Shown here one piece after another: positions 1 through 8,185 of a stretch of 25,309 bases of DNA. The notes beneath the pieces are model-generated. The model was given only the letters and a program-made list of their open reading frames with translations. It had not been told where the DNA came from and searched no databases. The DNA is from an uncultured Shinella sp. Its GTDB lineage: Bacteria; Pseudomonadota; Alphaproteobacteria; Rhizobiales; Rhizobiaceae. The position numbers and the translations under genes are program-made. The stretch spans positions 1 to 25,309 of the forward strand of contig NZ_CAMLFY010000061.1 of assembly GCF_946479415.1 (NCBI RefSeq), read 5' to 3'. Within the stretch, counting starts at the first letter, position 1. Every line of letters starts with the position of its first letter.

Positions 1-2
1 AC

Positions 3-80
3 CAGAAGATCGATCACTTCAAGACGCGCGATCTCGATATGCGGGAAGACGGCGGCTACGGCCGGCATTACGCTGCTTGA
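3..80 (+). CDS. C-terminal end of an unidentified protein (cut by window start)
   Basis: An open frame enters from the left edge and ends at a TGA at 78-80. The 25 residues are hydrophilic and rich in Asp, Arg, Gly, Tyr and His (it reads QKIDHFKTRDLDMRE, then a Gly-Tyr-Gly stretch). The composition looks like real protein rather than a random frame, and no in-frame stop interrupts it. I do not recognise the family. It runs convergently with the ABC exporter that ends at 216, and the 135 bp between the two stops show no gene. Confidence 0.4.
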   Translation, partial: QKIDHFKTRDLDMREDGGYGRHYAA

Positions 81-215
81 ACAAAATGCCCGGCGTTTGG
101 TCGATTTCTGGAAGCGCCGCGGGGGAATGTTATCACTCCGGAAATAGAAAGATGAAGATCAGCGCGCCAAGTTCTTCCCCCCGCGTGACGGCTTTAATTC
201 TGCCGAAAAAAAGGT

Positions 216-2036
216 TTAGCCGATCGTTGCCAACTGGTGATAGTGTCCGTTGGCAGCGATCAGTTGATCGTGGTTTCCCATCTCGACGATGCGCCCTTGC
301 TCAAGAACCACTATTTGGTCCGCATGGCGCACCGTCGATAGACGATGTGCTACTGAAACCACTGTGCGATTGTGCCTTGCTGCCAGCGCGGCGGACAGAG
401 CGTGCTCGGTTTGTGGGTCCAGCGCGCTGGTCGCTTCGTCGAGCAAAAGGATGCGTGGATTGCGCAGAATGGTCCGGGCGAGCGACAGTCTCTGCCGTTC
501 GCCACCGGAGAACTGGTAACCGCGCTCACCGACCTCCGTCTGGAGGCCTTTGGGAAGGCTGGCCACTTTTTCAGCCAGCTGCGCCAATACCAGAGCCTGC
601 TCAATCTCGACTGCCGTGGCCTCCGGTTTCGCGAAGCGGAGGTTGTCTTCGATGCTGGCATTGAGGAGGAAAGGATCCTGCGTAACGACGCCCAGAATGT
701 GCGATAGCGCCTCGAAGCTGAAACTCTTGAGATCGATGCCATCCAGCGTCACGCGGCCGCTATCAGGGTCATAGAGCCGCGCCAAGAGATAACCCAGCGT
801 GCTCTTTCCCGATCCCGTGCTACCCACGATGGCGATGTGTGCGCGGGCTTGGATCCGCAAGGTAATGTGGTCGAGTGTCTGGCGCTCGGACGTTGGATAT
901 GAGAATGAGACATCTTCGAACGCAATGTCGCCCCGCACTGTGTTTGGGTCAACGCAGATGGGAATTGGCGGTTCGACCAGTGTTGGCTTGGTATCGAGGT
1001 AGCCAAACACACGCGTCAGGAGGGCTCGGGCCTTGCGCAATTCGACCCTGGCTTCGAACAATTCGAGCATTGGCCAAAGCAACTGCTCCTGCAATGCGAT
1101 GAGGGCAACTAGGGTGCCGATCGAAACGCTGAGACCTTGGGCTAGCATCAGCCCGCCGACGAGAAAGGTCAGTGCCGGCAGGATATCAAGCGCGAACATG
1201 ATGATGGCGACCTCCCACTGCCCGGCCGTGTGCGACTTCAATTCGAGGCGTGCGACGTCAGACGAGGTCTGGCGGAAGAGCTGTACGAGGTGACGGGCGC
1301 GCCCCATGGTGCGCGCGAGAATGAAGCCACCTGTCGACAACGACTCGGTAACCGTCGCGGACATGTCGGCAATCCTCTCCTGCTGCTGGAAAGTGATACG
1401 CTCTCGCAGCGCTGCTACACGGTTATTGAGCCAGAGAAGCACAGGCATGAAGGCGAGCGACGCGAGCGCCAGCCGCCAGTCGAGCAAAACCATCGCCACC
1501 ACAGTCGTCAGCACGACGCTGACGTTTCGGGCGACGTCGGTCGCGGTATTGGTGAACAGCGATTGGAGACCAGCAATGTCGCTCGACATGCGGGATTGGA
1601 CTTCGCCGGTGCGTGCTGTGGCGAAAAAGGCAAGCGAAAGCGACTGCAGGTGCTCATAGAGTTTCACCCTTAGCTCATGCATGATGTGCTGGCCGATATG
1701 GGTGGAGACGTAGGCCTGCAGGACCCCGGCGATGGCCGACAGGACGGCGACGCCGATGAGCCCGGCACAAAGCCAAGCGAGAAGCGTCGCATCCTTGGCT
1801 GCAAGCGCGTCATCGATGATCGCGCGCATCATGAAGGGAGTGGTCGCCCCCGCGACACCCGCAATGACGATCAAGCCCAAGACAATCAATAGGGCCCTAA
1901 TATGTGGGCGGAAAAGCGCGAGCACGCGCTTCCAGGGTGTGTGCAGCCGAGCCGAAGCTTCATAGTCTTCGGCGTGATCATCAAGGCTATTCATGGTGTA
2001 GTTCCGTGGCTTCAATGGGATCGTCTTAGTTTCCAT
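216..2036 (-). CDS. MsbA-like ABC exporter, fused permease and ATPase
   Basis: This half-transporter of about 606 residues should dimerise in the inner membrane and export a lipid, drug or peptide; the substrate cannot be read from sequence. The N-terminal half has six hydrophobic segments of the ABC type 1 transmembrane domain, starting near LFRPHIRALLIVLGLIVIAG. The C-terminal half is the nucleotide-binding domain, with Walker A GSTGSGKST, Q-loop VTQDPF, signature FSGGERQRLSLAR, Walker B ILLLDEATSALD and H-loop VAHRLS, all intact. The length fits the family. The open frame continues upstream to 2423, but that part is Arg/Pro/Ser-rich and unlike the family, so I start at the ATG at 2036. An ATG at 1994 is equally possible; neither has a clear ribosome binding site. 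It stands alone with no partner gene beside it. Confidence 0.9.
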   Translation of the reverse strand: METKTIPLKPRNYTMNSLDDHAEDYEASARLHTPWKRVLALFRPHIRALLIVLGLIVIAGVAGATTPFMMRAIIDDALAAKDATLLAWLCAGLIGVAVLSAIAGVLQAYVSTHIGQHIMHELRVKLYEHLQSLSLAFFATARTGEVQSRMSSDIAGLQSLFTNTATDVARNVSVVLTTVVAMVLLDWRLALASLAFMPVLLWLNNRVAALRERITFQQQERIADMSATVTESLSTGGFILARTMGRARHLVQLFRQTSSDVARLELKSHTAGQWEVAIIMFALDILPALTFLVGGLMLAQGLSVSIGTLVALIALQEQLLWPMLELFEARVELRKARALLTRVFGYLDTKPTLVEPPIPICVDPNTVRGDIAFEDVSFSYPTSERQTLDHITLRIQARAHIAIVGSTGSGKSTLGYLLARLYDPDSGRVTLDGIDLKSFSFEALSHILGVVTQDPFLLNASIEDNLRFAKPEATAVEIEQALVLAQLAEKVASLPKGLQTEVGERGYQFSGGERQRLSLARTILRNPRILLLDEATSALDPQTEHALSAALAARHNRTVVSVAHRLSTVRHADQIVVLEQGRIVEMGNHDQLIAANGHYHQLATIG

Positions 2037-2426
2037 CAGCGAATCTGAGCCACGAGGTCGACGACCGCCGTATTCTATTCCCTGCTGGCTTGTTGGCTCA
2101 GGCCCGGTCAATTTTGGGCTCGCAGGGTCAGCGGGAGGCAGAACTCCCCCGCTGGCCGAAAACACAGCAGACCGTACAGGCCTGAGCGCGATTAGAGACA
2201 CTATGGTTCTAATCGTCAGAAATGCGTGTAGTGGAGTACTTGTATAGAATCGCCTTCCGAAGCCAGCATTTACTCTTCGGCCCTCCCCGCGACGCCCAGT
2301 CCGACAACGAGCGAGGTGAGAGAAACGAGATCCAGACGGAGATTTGCCGGACCGAGTGGCGGCAGTCTGCGAGAATGTTCGATTCAAAAGCGACAGACGA
2401 CCGGTGCTCACTCGATACAACACAGT
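2037..2426. other. Stretch without a recognised gene, upstream of the ABC exporter
   Basis: The minus-strand frame of the exporter stays open here, but its composition does not look like protein. I see no homologue in any frame and no convincing -35/-10 pair. A GC-rich inverted repeat lies at 2130-2153 (arms AGCGGGAG and CTCCCCCGCT, imperfect). The exporter promoter is presumably within this stretch but I cannot place it. Confidence 0.3.
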
Positions 2427-2615
2427 TCATTTAAAGCCGCCGCCGTTGCCCGACGAGCAGCCAATTATCACGCTTTCGCCGCAGTGGTCGCTGAAGCCAT
2501 CCACATGATCGACTCGTTCGAGGGCGAGTATTGCGAGCACGGCGCCGCAGAGGATCCCGATGAAGCAAATAGCTGGTAGAAGGCGATAAAGCGTCGAGTA
2601 TGCTATGTGCTTCAT
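2427..2615 (-). CDS. Possible small single-pass membrane protein
   Basis: This is a 62-residue ORF starting MKHIAYSTLYRLLP. It has one hydrophobic segment at residues 13-32 (reads ICFIGILCGAVLAILAL) and a short polar tail containing three Cys and a Gly-rich stretch. Positive charge before the segment and acidic residues after it suggest N-in topology, or a signal anchor. No clear ribosome binding site precedes the ATG, and I recognise no family. The patch around it is full of remnants, so it may be a chance ORF. The reason for listing it is the well-formed hydrophobic segment. Confidence 0.3.
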   Translation of the reverse strand: MKHIAYSTLYRLLPAICFIGILCGAVLAILALERVDHVDGFSDHCGESVIIGCSSGNGGGFK

Positions 2616-2862
2616 GACATGAACGGCCCGGGAAAATGGTAGGTCTATAAGCCGTTGATCGTCTTTCTATGTGGAGTTTCCGCCGATGAATTGTTGCACT
2701 TGTGTGGACAGCTTCAGAATGAGCGAGCCGAGACAATCGCAGCCGTGCGCGATGTCTTGGTGACTGAGGCCACTAAGACACTAATTTTTGATCGAGATCC
2801 GACGACCTCTGGCTTAGGTAGGCGGGAATAGAGAAGGCAGGGCCTTCGGCATGACGACCACC

Positions 2863-3400
2863 TCAGTGGCTGGCCGATCGTGGAGTGTTACGAAGTGCGA
2901 AGTGGATCGCAGCCGACAACAGCCCTATCATAACCGCAACGGCCATGAGCACGGTACCGTGGGCGTCGACAAACGCCACTCTGGCGGCGGATGCGATCTC
3001 GGCTCCGGAATGGCCACCAATATCTCGCGCGGCAGTCATTGTTTCGCCGACAGAATTCGACAGACCGACCGGCGCGCCTTCCGGAGATATGAAGGAGTGA
3101 TTGTAGATCGAGTTCACAAGAGCGCAAAAGATCGTTACGCCGAGGCCTGCGCCTAGCTCGTACCCCGTGCTTCCAAGGCGCCGGCTGCCCCTGCCTTCTC
3201 CTCAGGCGCGCTGCCCATGATAGGGATGGATGAAGCGAGCAGGCCCACGCCAAGGGCAAACCCTAAGCTTGACAGCAGACAAGACACCACCATGCCCGGC
3301 TCTTTGAAGTCGGCGAACGATAGCCCAGCAAGTGATCCGGCCGCAGCCGCCATCGATATCGTGGCCACGGGCCGAAGACCGAACCAGGTCGCAACCTTTC
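2863..3400 (-). pseudogene. C-terminal remnant of a DHA2-type MFS transporter, frameshifted
   Basis: Two minus-strand frames together give the last third of a 14-TM EmrB/QacA-like drug:H+ antiporter. The upstream part reads FGLRPVATISMAAAAGSLAG, then a hydrophobic helix, then PEEKAGAAGALE. After a one-base deletion near 3168 the protein continues in another frame as STGYELGAGLGVTIFCALVN and ends with a last helix (VLMAVAVMIGLLSAAI) before the stop at 2863. In the first frame a TAG at 3153-3155 follows the shift. The first two thirds of the gene are absent: at about 3397-3410 the coding similarity changes abruptly to an IS3 transposase on the other strand. It cannot give a working transporter. 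Confidence 0.75.
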
Positions 3401-3900
3401 CTCCGACCGAGAAATGGCTCACAGACATCACCGAATTCCAGATCCCAGCCGGCAAAGTGTATCTCTCGCCCATCATAGATTGCCTTGATGGCATGGTGAT
3501 CAGCTGGTCGATTGGAACACAACCCGATGCGGGGCTGGTCAACACGATGCTGGACGCCGCCATTGAGACCGTCCCCGCCGGCGAAGGTGGGACAATTGTC
3601 CATTCCGATCGTGGAGCGCATTATCGCTGGCCCGGCTGGCTCACTCGGATTAGCGATGCAAAGCTGCTACGTTCCATGTCGCGCAAAGGCTGTTCACAAG
3701 ATAACGCCGCGTGCGAAGGCTTCTTCGGCCGTTTGAAAACGGAACTCTTCTACCCACGGGACTGGAAGACCATCACAGTCGAGCAGTTTGTCCGCGAGGT
3801 TGATGCCTACATCAGATGGTACAATGAGAAGCGCATCAAATTATCGCTGGGCTCACGCAGTCCGGTCGAGTATCGAAGAAGCCTCGGCCTAAACATCTAA
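3397..3900 (+). pseudogene. IS3-family transposase (OrfB) C-terminal remnant
   Basis: About 165 residues of an IS3-family (IS150/IS3-like) OrfB integrase core are present. Reading starts at PTEKWLTDITEFQIPAGKVY and ends at PVEYRRSLGLNI. The DDE residues are visible: D in WLTDIT, D in HSDRG and E in FFGRLKTE. OrfA and the N-terminal third of OrfB are missing, so the left end of the element is lost. The open frame extends left to 3217, but that part is antisense to the MFS remnant and is not transposase. The sequence just after the stop (GTCCAAC, then CCGCATCCCC) resembles the right end of such elements, which would put the IS end near 3928. It lacks the partner ORF and left end, so it should not move by itself. 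Confidence 0.85.
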
Positions 3901-3928
3901 ATCAGTCCAACTTTACATCCGCATCCCC

Positions 3929-3968
3929 TTATGCGCCTAACCGGCTCAGTTCTGCGCGGAAACCAACA
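3929..3968 (+). repeat. 40-bp repeat, left copy (inverted relative to 25256-25295)
   Basis: The 40 bases start TTATGCGCCTAACCGG and end GCGCGGAAACCAACA. They are an exact reverse complement of 25256-25295, and the match stops at the base on either side. The outer end abuts the likely right end of the IS3 remnant. Read on the minus strand, the repeat encodes VGFRAELSRLGA followed by a TAA stop, so it may be the tail of a gene or element end that occurs more than once in the genome. I cannot name the element. Confidence 0.85.
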
Positions 3969-4324
3969 GTCAGTTCGTCGAAATCCTTGTTGAGGCCGGT
4001 TGGACTTCATTTGAACTCGCATAGCGTTCAAGAGACCTTTACCTCTCAGTGCGGCCCCCCCTCGCCCGCAGTTCCCTGCGTGTAGTGGCTGCTCTTTCGC
4101 ATTTTGGATATCGGCACGGCCCTGCGCGTTGGCATCAAATATCAAGCGCTGAACGCAGACAAAAATGCGGGATTACTAAGACTCATCAAAAACCCACGCC
4201 GCAAGGGATATCTGCGCAATCTGGATATTATCAGAGGAAATCGGATAGAAACAGTATGACTTTTCCCTTGCGCTGATGTTGCGATCTACTAATTTGGAAT
4301 CGGACATTTCGGGGAGGGAATGGC
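3969..4324. other. Stretch without an assignable gene between the repeat and the AraC leader
   Basis: No gene can be assigned. A plus-strand frame is open from 4086 to a TGA at 4257-4259. It reads as a plausible basic peptide (WLLFRILDIGTALRVGIKYQ, then NADKNAGLLRLIKNPRRKGY), but it begins directly after a TAG, has no ATG and no ribosome binding site, and matches nothing I know. It may be a gene fragment. The AraC promoter should lie between about 4200 and 4310, which is visibly more AT-rich. A strong Shine-Dalgarno GGGGAGGG occupies 4311-4318. Confidence 0.35.
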
Positions 4325-4399
4325 ATGGCAGGAATGACTGTGCGAGCAGCGGAGATGGACATGTTTGCCGACGACGCCTGCTTCGACGTGGGTATGTAA
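4325..4399 (+). CDS. Possible 24-residue leader peptide ahead of the AraC gene
   Basis: The ORF reads MAGMTVRAAEMDM, then FADDACFDVGM and TAA. It has the best ribosome binding site in this area (GGGGAGGG at 4311-4318, 6 nt before the ATG). Its stop is 4 nt upstream of the AraC start at 4404, while that start has no good site of its own. This suggests translational coupling, with ribosomes finishing the short ORF and restarting on the regulator. The peptide has no recognised family. Alternatively it could be the old N-terminus of the regulator, separated by a frame change. Confidence 0.4.
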   Translation: MAGMTVRAAEMDMFADDACFDVGM

Positions 4400-4403
4400 T
4401 CGC

Positions 4404-5408
4404 ATGGCTCCGAAGGCCCGCGTTTCGCGTTTCAGTTTTCACGACACCGATATCGACCAAGTCCGGGAAAATTTACCCGATATACGGGAATGCGTTGAGT
4501 TGCAGCCAATCTCGAGCACGAAAACAATTTCGATGGATGGTCTCCAGTTTTCGATCGGACCCTTTGATATTTGGAAAACGGATTGTGCGACCGGCGTCCA
4601 GGCGAAGTTCCGGGCTCCTCCCGACAGCTACAACCTGTATCTGCCGCTCTCCGGGGCGCTTGAAATTCGCTGTCGGGGCGTCAACCTGGTCTCGCAACCC
4701 GGAACCATCGTCTTGAGTGAGCTTCAAGAGACTGAAATCACACGAAAACACAGTAGTAGGTCCCACATCGGCTTGAGTTTTCCGAAAACCGAGGTCAGGA
4801 GGCAATTGCAAGAAATTCTCGAATTGCCCGTTGCTTATGACATCCAACTCGCGCTTGAAATACCCGACACGAAGTCAACTTTCGACCGCCTGACTGCTAT
4901 GGGACATTTTTTGTGGGCGCATCTTCATACGCGGGTGCATGACACTCTCCCGGTCCATTCATCAGAGCAGATATTTCGAAGCATCCTCGCGTTGCTACTT
5001 GAAGATTTACCGCATCGATACTCGGACACACTGGCGCGACCAGGAGCCGCCGCGGTCCCATGGCAGGTCAAGCGCGCGATCGACTACATGGTCGCTAACG
5101 CAGGGCAGGACATTCGGGCTAAAGACATCGCAGAAGCCGCCGGTGTTAGCGTGCGCGCGCTTCAAGTCGCATTTCAGCGCTTTAAGGATACGACGCCCTT
5201 GAACTATCTGCGTCAGTTGCGACTTGACGGCGCACGAGGCGACCTATGCGCGCCGAGCGGTGAAACCGTTATGGACGTCGCAAAAAAGTGGGGCTTCGCG
5301 CACATGGGACGGTTCGCTGAACTTTACAAAACAGCATATGGCGAACTTCCAAGTGATACTCGGCGACGTGCCCGCATCGGCGGGCGACAGAGACCAAGCT
5401 CCTATTGA
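4404..5408 (+). CDS. AraC-family transcriptional regulator
   Basis: The protein has 334 residues. The N-terminal about 200 residues resemble the AraC-binding-like (cupin) sensory domain of this class (FSIGPFDIWKTDCATG, then a PPDSYNLYLPLSG strand region). The C-terminal about 100 residues are the two-helix-turn-helix AraC DNA-binding domain: VKRAIDYMVANAGQDI, DIAEAAGVSVRALQVAFQRF, and the second HTH ending WGFAHMGRFAELYKTAYGELPS. The length is typical. I start at the ATG at 4404; a TTG at 4365 in frame would add 13 residues overlapping the short leader ORF. The gene is codirectional with the chemoreceptor at 5724 but separated by 315 bp. Its target and inducer are unknown. Confidence 0.88.
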   Translation: MAPKARVSRFSFHDTDIDQVRENLPDIRECVELQPISSTKTISMDGLQFSIGPFDIWKTDCATGVQAKFRAPPDSYNLYLPLSGALEIRCRGVNLVSQPGTIVLSELQETEITRKHSSRSHIGLSFPKTEVRRQLQEILELPVAYDIQLALEIPDTKSTFDRLTAMGHFLWAHLHTRVHDTLPVHSSEQIFRSILALLLEDLPHRYSDTLARPGAAAVPWQVKRAIDYMVANAGQDIRAKDIAEAAGVSVRALQVAFQRFKDTTPLNYLRQLRLDGARGDLCAPSGETVMDVAKKWGFAHMGRFAELYKTAYGELPSDTRRRARIGGRQRPSSY

Positions 5409-5723
5409 CCAGCCTTAGCCGTTCGCAACTCCTTCTCGGAGACCAATGGTCCTCAACAGCTCTCGCTGATCGCATGGGCCTGCTCGCAGTTGCATAGGAA
5501 CTTCATTAACTATCCCGTGAAATATTGTCGATGGTAGTGATGCGCTGCCTCGATCGAGGCGGCGACAATGCTTGGCGTTTCACGGACCTACCCGGGTGAG
5601 AGACAGCCTGGGTGCGCGCGGCGCACGACGCCGGGGATATGTAATTTTTCGTTCGAAACGGAATGGCAGTTGCGACCTGGCCAATCGGCAGGCATGTCTG
5701 CCGCTGATGGGAGGTTTCATCAC
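5409..5723. other. Intergenic stretch between the AraC gene and the chemoreceptor
   Basis: No gene is recognised. A short inverted repeat, GACCA-A-TGGTC (5442-5452), lies soon after the AraC stop, without a T-run. A perfect 14-bp palindrome GCCTCGATCGAGGC (5547-5560) lies about 165 bp before the chemoreceptor start and could be an operator. The chemoreceptor frame is open back to 5568, but those residues do not look like receptor sequence. Confidence 0.35.
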
Positions 5724-7649
5724 ATGGGAATGCGCTTTGGAATTTCCGCCCGCCTCGGGCTCGGGTTCGGCTTTCTTGTCGCCCTCATGCTGGTGCTGAC
5801 ATGGACGTCAATCTCGCAGGTCAATAGCATTAATCACGACCTTGGCCGCATCAATGATGTGAACAGTGTCAAGCAACGCTTTGCGATCAACTATCGCGGC
5901 AGCGTGCACGATCGCGCCATCGCGATCCGCGACGTGGTGCTGGTCGCCTCCGAGGGAGAACGCAAGGAGGCGATCGCGCTGATCGACAAGCTTGCCACCA
6001 CCTATGCGGAAAATGAGAAGAAGATGGCCGACATGGTGTCTCCGCCGGATGGAGCGACGGCAGAGGAACGCACGATCCTTGCCGAAATCGCCGACATCCA
6101 GGCCAGCACCAATCCGCTTGTGGCAGAGATCATCGGCCTTACGGCCAAGGGCGACGCGACGAACGCCCATGCCGTCCTGCTGGAAAAGGCTCGGCCGCTC
6201 TTCGTTGATTGGCTGGGCGCCATCAACAAGTTCATCGACTACCAGGAGAACCTGAACAAGACGATTGGTGGCGATGTGCGTACGTCCACCAGCGGTTTTG
6301 AACACCTATCGATGATCGAGGTCTCGGTCGCCATTGTGCTGGCGCTTGTCGCTGCCTTCTTTGCAAGCCGTTCCATTACCCGCCCGATCGCCCAACTGAG
6401 GGTAACGCTCGCGGCCATGGGGCGTGGCGAACTCGACAGCCAGTCGGCGAGCGACAGCCGCAAGGACGAGATCGGTGATTTGGCACGAGCTGTTGCCGAA
6501 GTCCGCGATGCCACCCGCGCGAAGGCCGACGAACAGTCGCGCCATGATGCGGAGCGGGCCGCCGCCGACCATGCGCGTATGGCGGCCGATGCGGATGCGC
6601 GCTCTGTGCAGGCGTCGCGAACCGCTGCAGCCGTCAACCAGATCGGAGTTGCGCTGGAGGAGATGGCGAACGGCCGCCTCGACTATCGCATCACGCAGAG
6701 CTTCGACGCAGAACTCGACACGTTGCGCGCCAACTTCAACGCCTCAATCGGTAAACTGCAGGCGACCGTCGAGGCGATCGGCAAGATCGCCGGCTCCATC
6801 GATGCCGGTGCGCGCGAGATCAGCGGCGCGACGAACGACCTTGCCCGCCGCACGGAACAGCAGGCCGCCTCCGTCGAGGAGACGGCCGCGGCGCTCGACG
6901 AGATTTCGACCACCGTCGCCGACTCTACCAAGCGCGCGGAGGAGGCCGGCGCTCTCGTTGCCGAGACACGGCGCAATGCAGAAAAATCCGGCGACGTTGT
7001 TTCCCAGGCGGTTGCCGCCATGGGCGAAATCGAACGTTCCTCCACCGAAATCAACAACATCATCGGCGTCATTGACGATATCGCCTTCCAGACCAATCTC
7101 TTGGCACTCAACGCCGGGGTTGAGGCAGCGCGTGCTGGCGAGGCAGGCAAGGGCTTCGCGGTCGTCGCGCAGGAGGTTCGTGAGCTTGCCCAGCGGTCTG
7201 CGACGGCGGCCAAGGAAATCAAGCAGCTCATCAATTCCTCGGGCGAACAGGTGCGTGCCGGGGTCTCCCTTGTCGGTCAGACCGGCACGGCGTTGACGGG
7301 CATTGTCTCCGGCGTCCAGGAGATCAACCGCCACGTCGTCTCGATCGTCGAAGCGGCCCGCGAACAGGCAACCGCACTCACTGAAATCAACTCGGCCGTC
7401 AACGCCATGGACCAATCCATCCAGCAAAACGCCGCAATGGTGGAGGAAACCTCTGCGGCCAGCCAAAACCTGGCAAGCGAATCGGTCTCGCTGTCCGAAC
7501 TGCTCGCCCAGTTCGGTGACCAGGGTCAGCGCCGTGCTACATCAGTTTCCGCGTCGCCTTCCCGACCAGAACCGGTCACGCGCCGTCCGTTAGCGGCAAC
7601 CACGCTTGGCAACACGGCACTCAAACCAAGCGATTGGGAAGAATTCTGA
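5724..7649 (+). CDS. Methyl-accepting chemotaxis protein with C-terminal DWEEF pentapeptide
   Basis: This is a 641-residue membrane chemoreceptor that would signal to CheA/CheW. In order: a short cytoplasmic start, TM1 (about residues 10-32), a periplasmic four-helix-bundle-like sensor to about 193, TM2 ([15 protein letters not shown], about 198-215), a HAMP domain starting [20 protein letters not shown], a second HAMP-like unit near 305-355 ([13 protein letters not shown]), then the long coiled-coil signalling domain. The hairpin tip is [20 protein letters not shown] near residues 450-470. The last five residues, DWEEF, match the WxxF-type tether for CheR/CheB. The start is set by GGGAGG at 5709-5714, 9 nt before the ATG at 5724. 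The ligand is unknown. It lies beside the sugar-acid locus, but no shared regulation is visible. Confidence 0.93.
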   Translation: MGMRFGISARLGLGFGFLVALMLVLTWTSISQVNSINHDLGRINDVNSVKQRFAINYRGSVHDRAIAIRDVVLVASEGERKEAIALIDKLATTYAENEKKMADMVSPPDGATAEERTILAEIADIQASTNPLVAEIIGLTAKGDATNAHAVLLEKARPLFVDWLGAINKFIDYQENLNKTIGGDVRTSTSGFEHLSMIEVSVAIVLALVAAFFASRSITRPIAQLRVTLAAMGRGELDSQSASDSRKDEIGDLARAVAEVRDATRAKADEQSRHDAERAAADHARMAADADARSVQASRTAAAVNQIGVALEEMANGRLDYRITQSFDAELDTLRANFNASIGKLQATVEAIGKIAGSIDAGAREISGATNDLARRTEQQAASVEETAAALDEISTTVADSTKRAEEAGALVAETRRNAEKSGDVVSQAVAAMGEIERSSTEINNIIGVIDDIAFQTNLLALNAGVEAARAGEAGKGFAVVAQEVRELAQRSATAAKEIKQLINSSGEQVRAGVSLVGQTGTALTGIVSGVQEINRHVVSIVEAAREQATALTEINSAVNAMDQSIQQNAAMVEETSAASQNLASESVSLSELLAQFGDQGQRRATSVSASPSRPEPVTRRPLAATTLGNTALKPSDWEEF

Positions 7650-7653
7650 TCTT

Positions 7654-7680
7654 AGGACCCTTGAGTAGTCGGTGGGTCCT
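7654..7680 (+). terminator. Hairpin after the chemoreceptor gene
   Basis: A perfect 7-bp stem AGGACCC / GGGTCCT with a 13-nt loop starts 4 nt after the chemoreceptor stop. A second pairing is possible between CCCTTGAG (7658-7665) and CTCAAGGG (7688-7695), and the two stems exclude each other. There is only a weak T-rich run (CCCTTCTTT) afterwards, so factor-independent termination is likely but not certain. Confidence 0.5.
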
Positions 7681-7893
7681 GCGCGATCTCAAGGGCCCTT
7701 CTTTGCGGCATCGGTGCGCACTAGCCCGGTAAGTGCGTGCGTTCGAATACAGATCCGAAAAGGCAATCGTCGCTCGGATGGGGCGCATTCAAATCCAAGC
7801 GCTTTTTGCTGACCATCTCGCCATCGTCTACGTATTGCGCCAACTCCTGCCCACCCGTCTAACCGTCGGAGCGGTTGGACTGGTTGCCCGACT

Positions 7894-8022
7894 GATGAGT
7901 AATTTGTTTTGGCTGACGGACGAGCAGATGGCCGGCCTTCAGCCATATTTTCCCAAGAGCCATGGTCGCCAGGCGTTGATGACCGACGCGTTCTGAGCGG
8001 CATCATTTTCGCTCGCCGCCGA
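7894..8022 (+). pseudogene. IS5-family transposase N-terminal remnant, frameshifted
   Basis: The ATG at 7894 opens MSNLFWLTDEQMAGLQPYFP then KSHGR, the typical N-terminus of rhizobial IS5-family transposases. A frame change near 7970 moves the next conserved stretch, VDDRRVLSGIIF, into another frame, and the first frame stops at 7994-7996. Similarity fades after about 8022 and the catalytic core is missing, so it is an inactive scrap. Sequence before it (7870-7893, GGAGCGGTTGGACTGG) may belong to the left end of the element. Its presence between the chemoreceptor and the transporter operon shows that this junction has been an insertion site. Confidence 0.7.
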
Positions 8023-8032
8023 ATATGTCGCC

Positions 8033-8185
8033 ATGGCCCGTACCTACAACAACGCAGTCGAAGCGTTGCGTCTCACGCTCTCCGACGTGCGTAAATTGGG
8101 AACGGAGGCCGACCCCCTGTTGACAAATTCTTTAAGCCGAACCGGGGTTATATGGCTCTTCCGAGATCACAAGGTCTTGTACGAT
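8033..8185. other. Downstream flank of the ABC operon, possible gene scrap
   Basis: A plus-strand frame from 8033 reads MARTYNNAVEALRLTLSDVR then KLGTEADPLL. It looks like coding sequence for a short helix, but it then runs on antisense through the end of the permease gene. It has no ribosome binding site and no family I recognise. I see no clear terminator for the minus-strand operon here. Confidence 0.2.

Noticed and set aside
2037..2423. N-terminal extension of the ABC exporter frame
   Set aside because: The added residues are rich in Arg, Ser, Pro and Gly, have no domain, and would make the protein far longer than its family; internal ATGs at 2036 or 1994 fit better.
3931..3960. Integron attC-like core in the 40-bp repeat (GCCTAAC)
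   Set aside because: The 7-base core is present, but no paired GTTRRRY site or attC stem lies at a proper distance, and no integron integrase is in view.
5600..5680. Riboswitch-like GC-rich leader before the chemoreceptor
   Set aside because: I compared it by eye with the conserved cores of glycine, SAM-II, guanidine and c-di-GMP riboswitches and found no match.
5568..5723. Upstream start of the chemoreceptor
   Set aside because: The extra 52 residues look non-coding, and the GGGAGG site points clearly to 5724.
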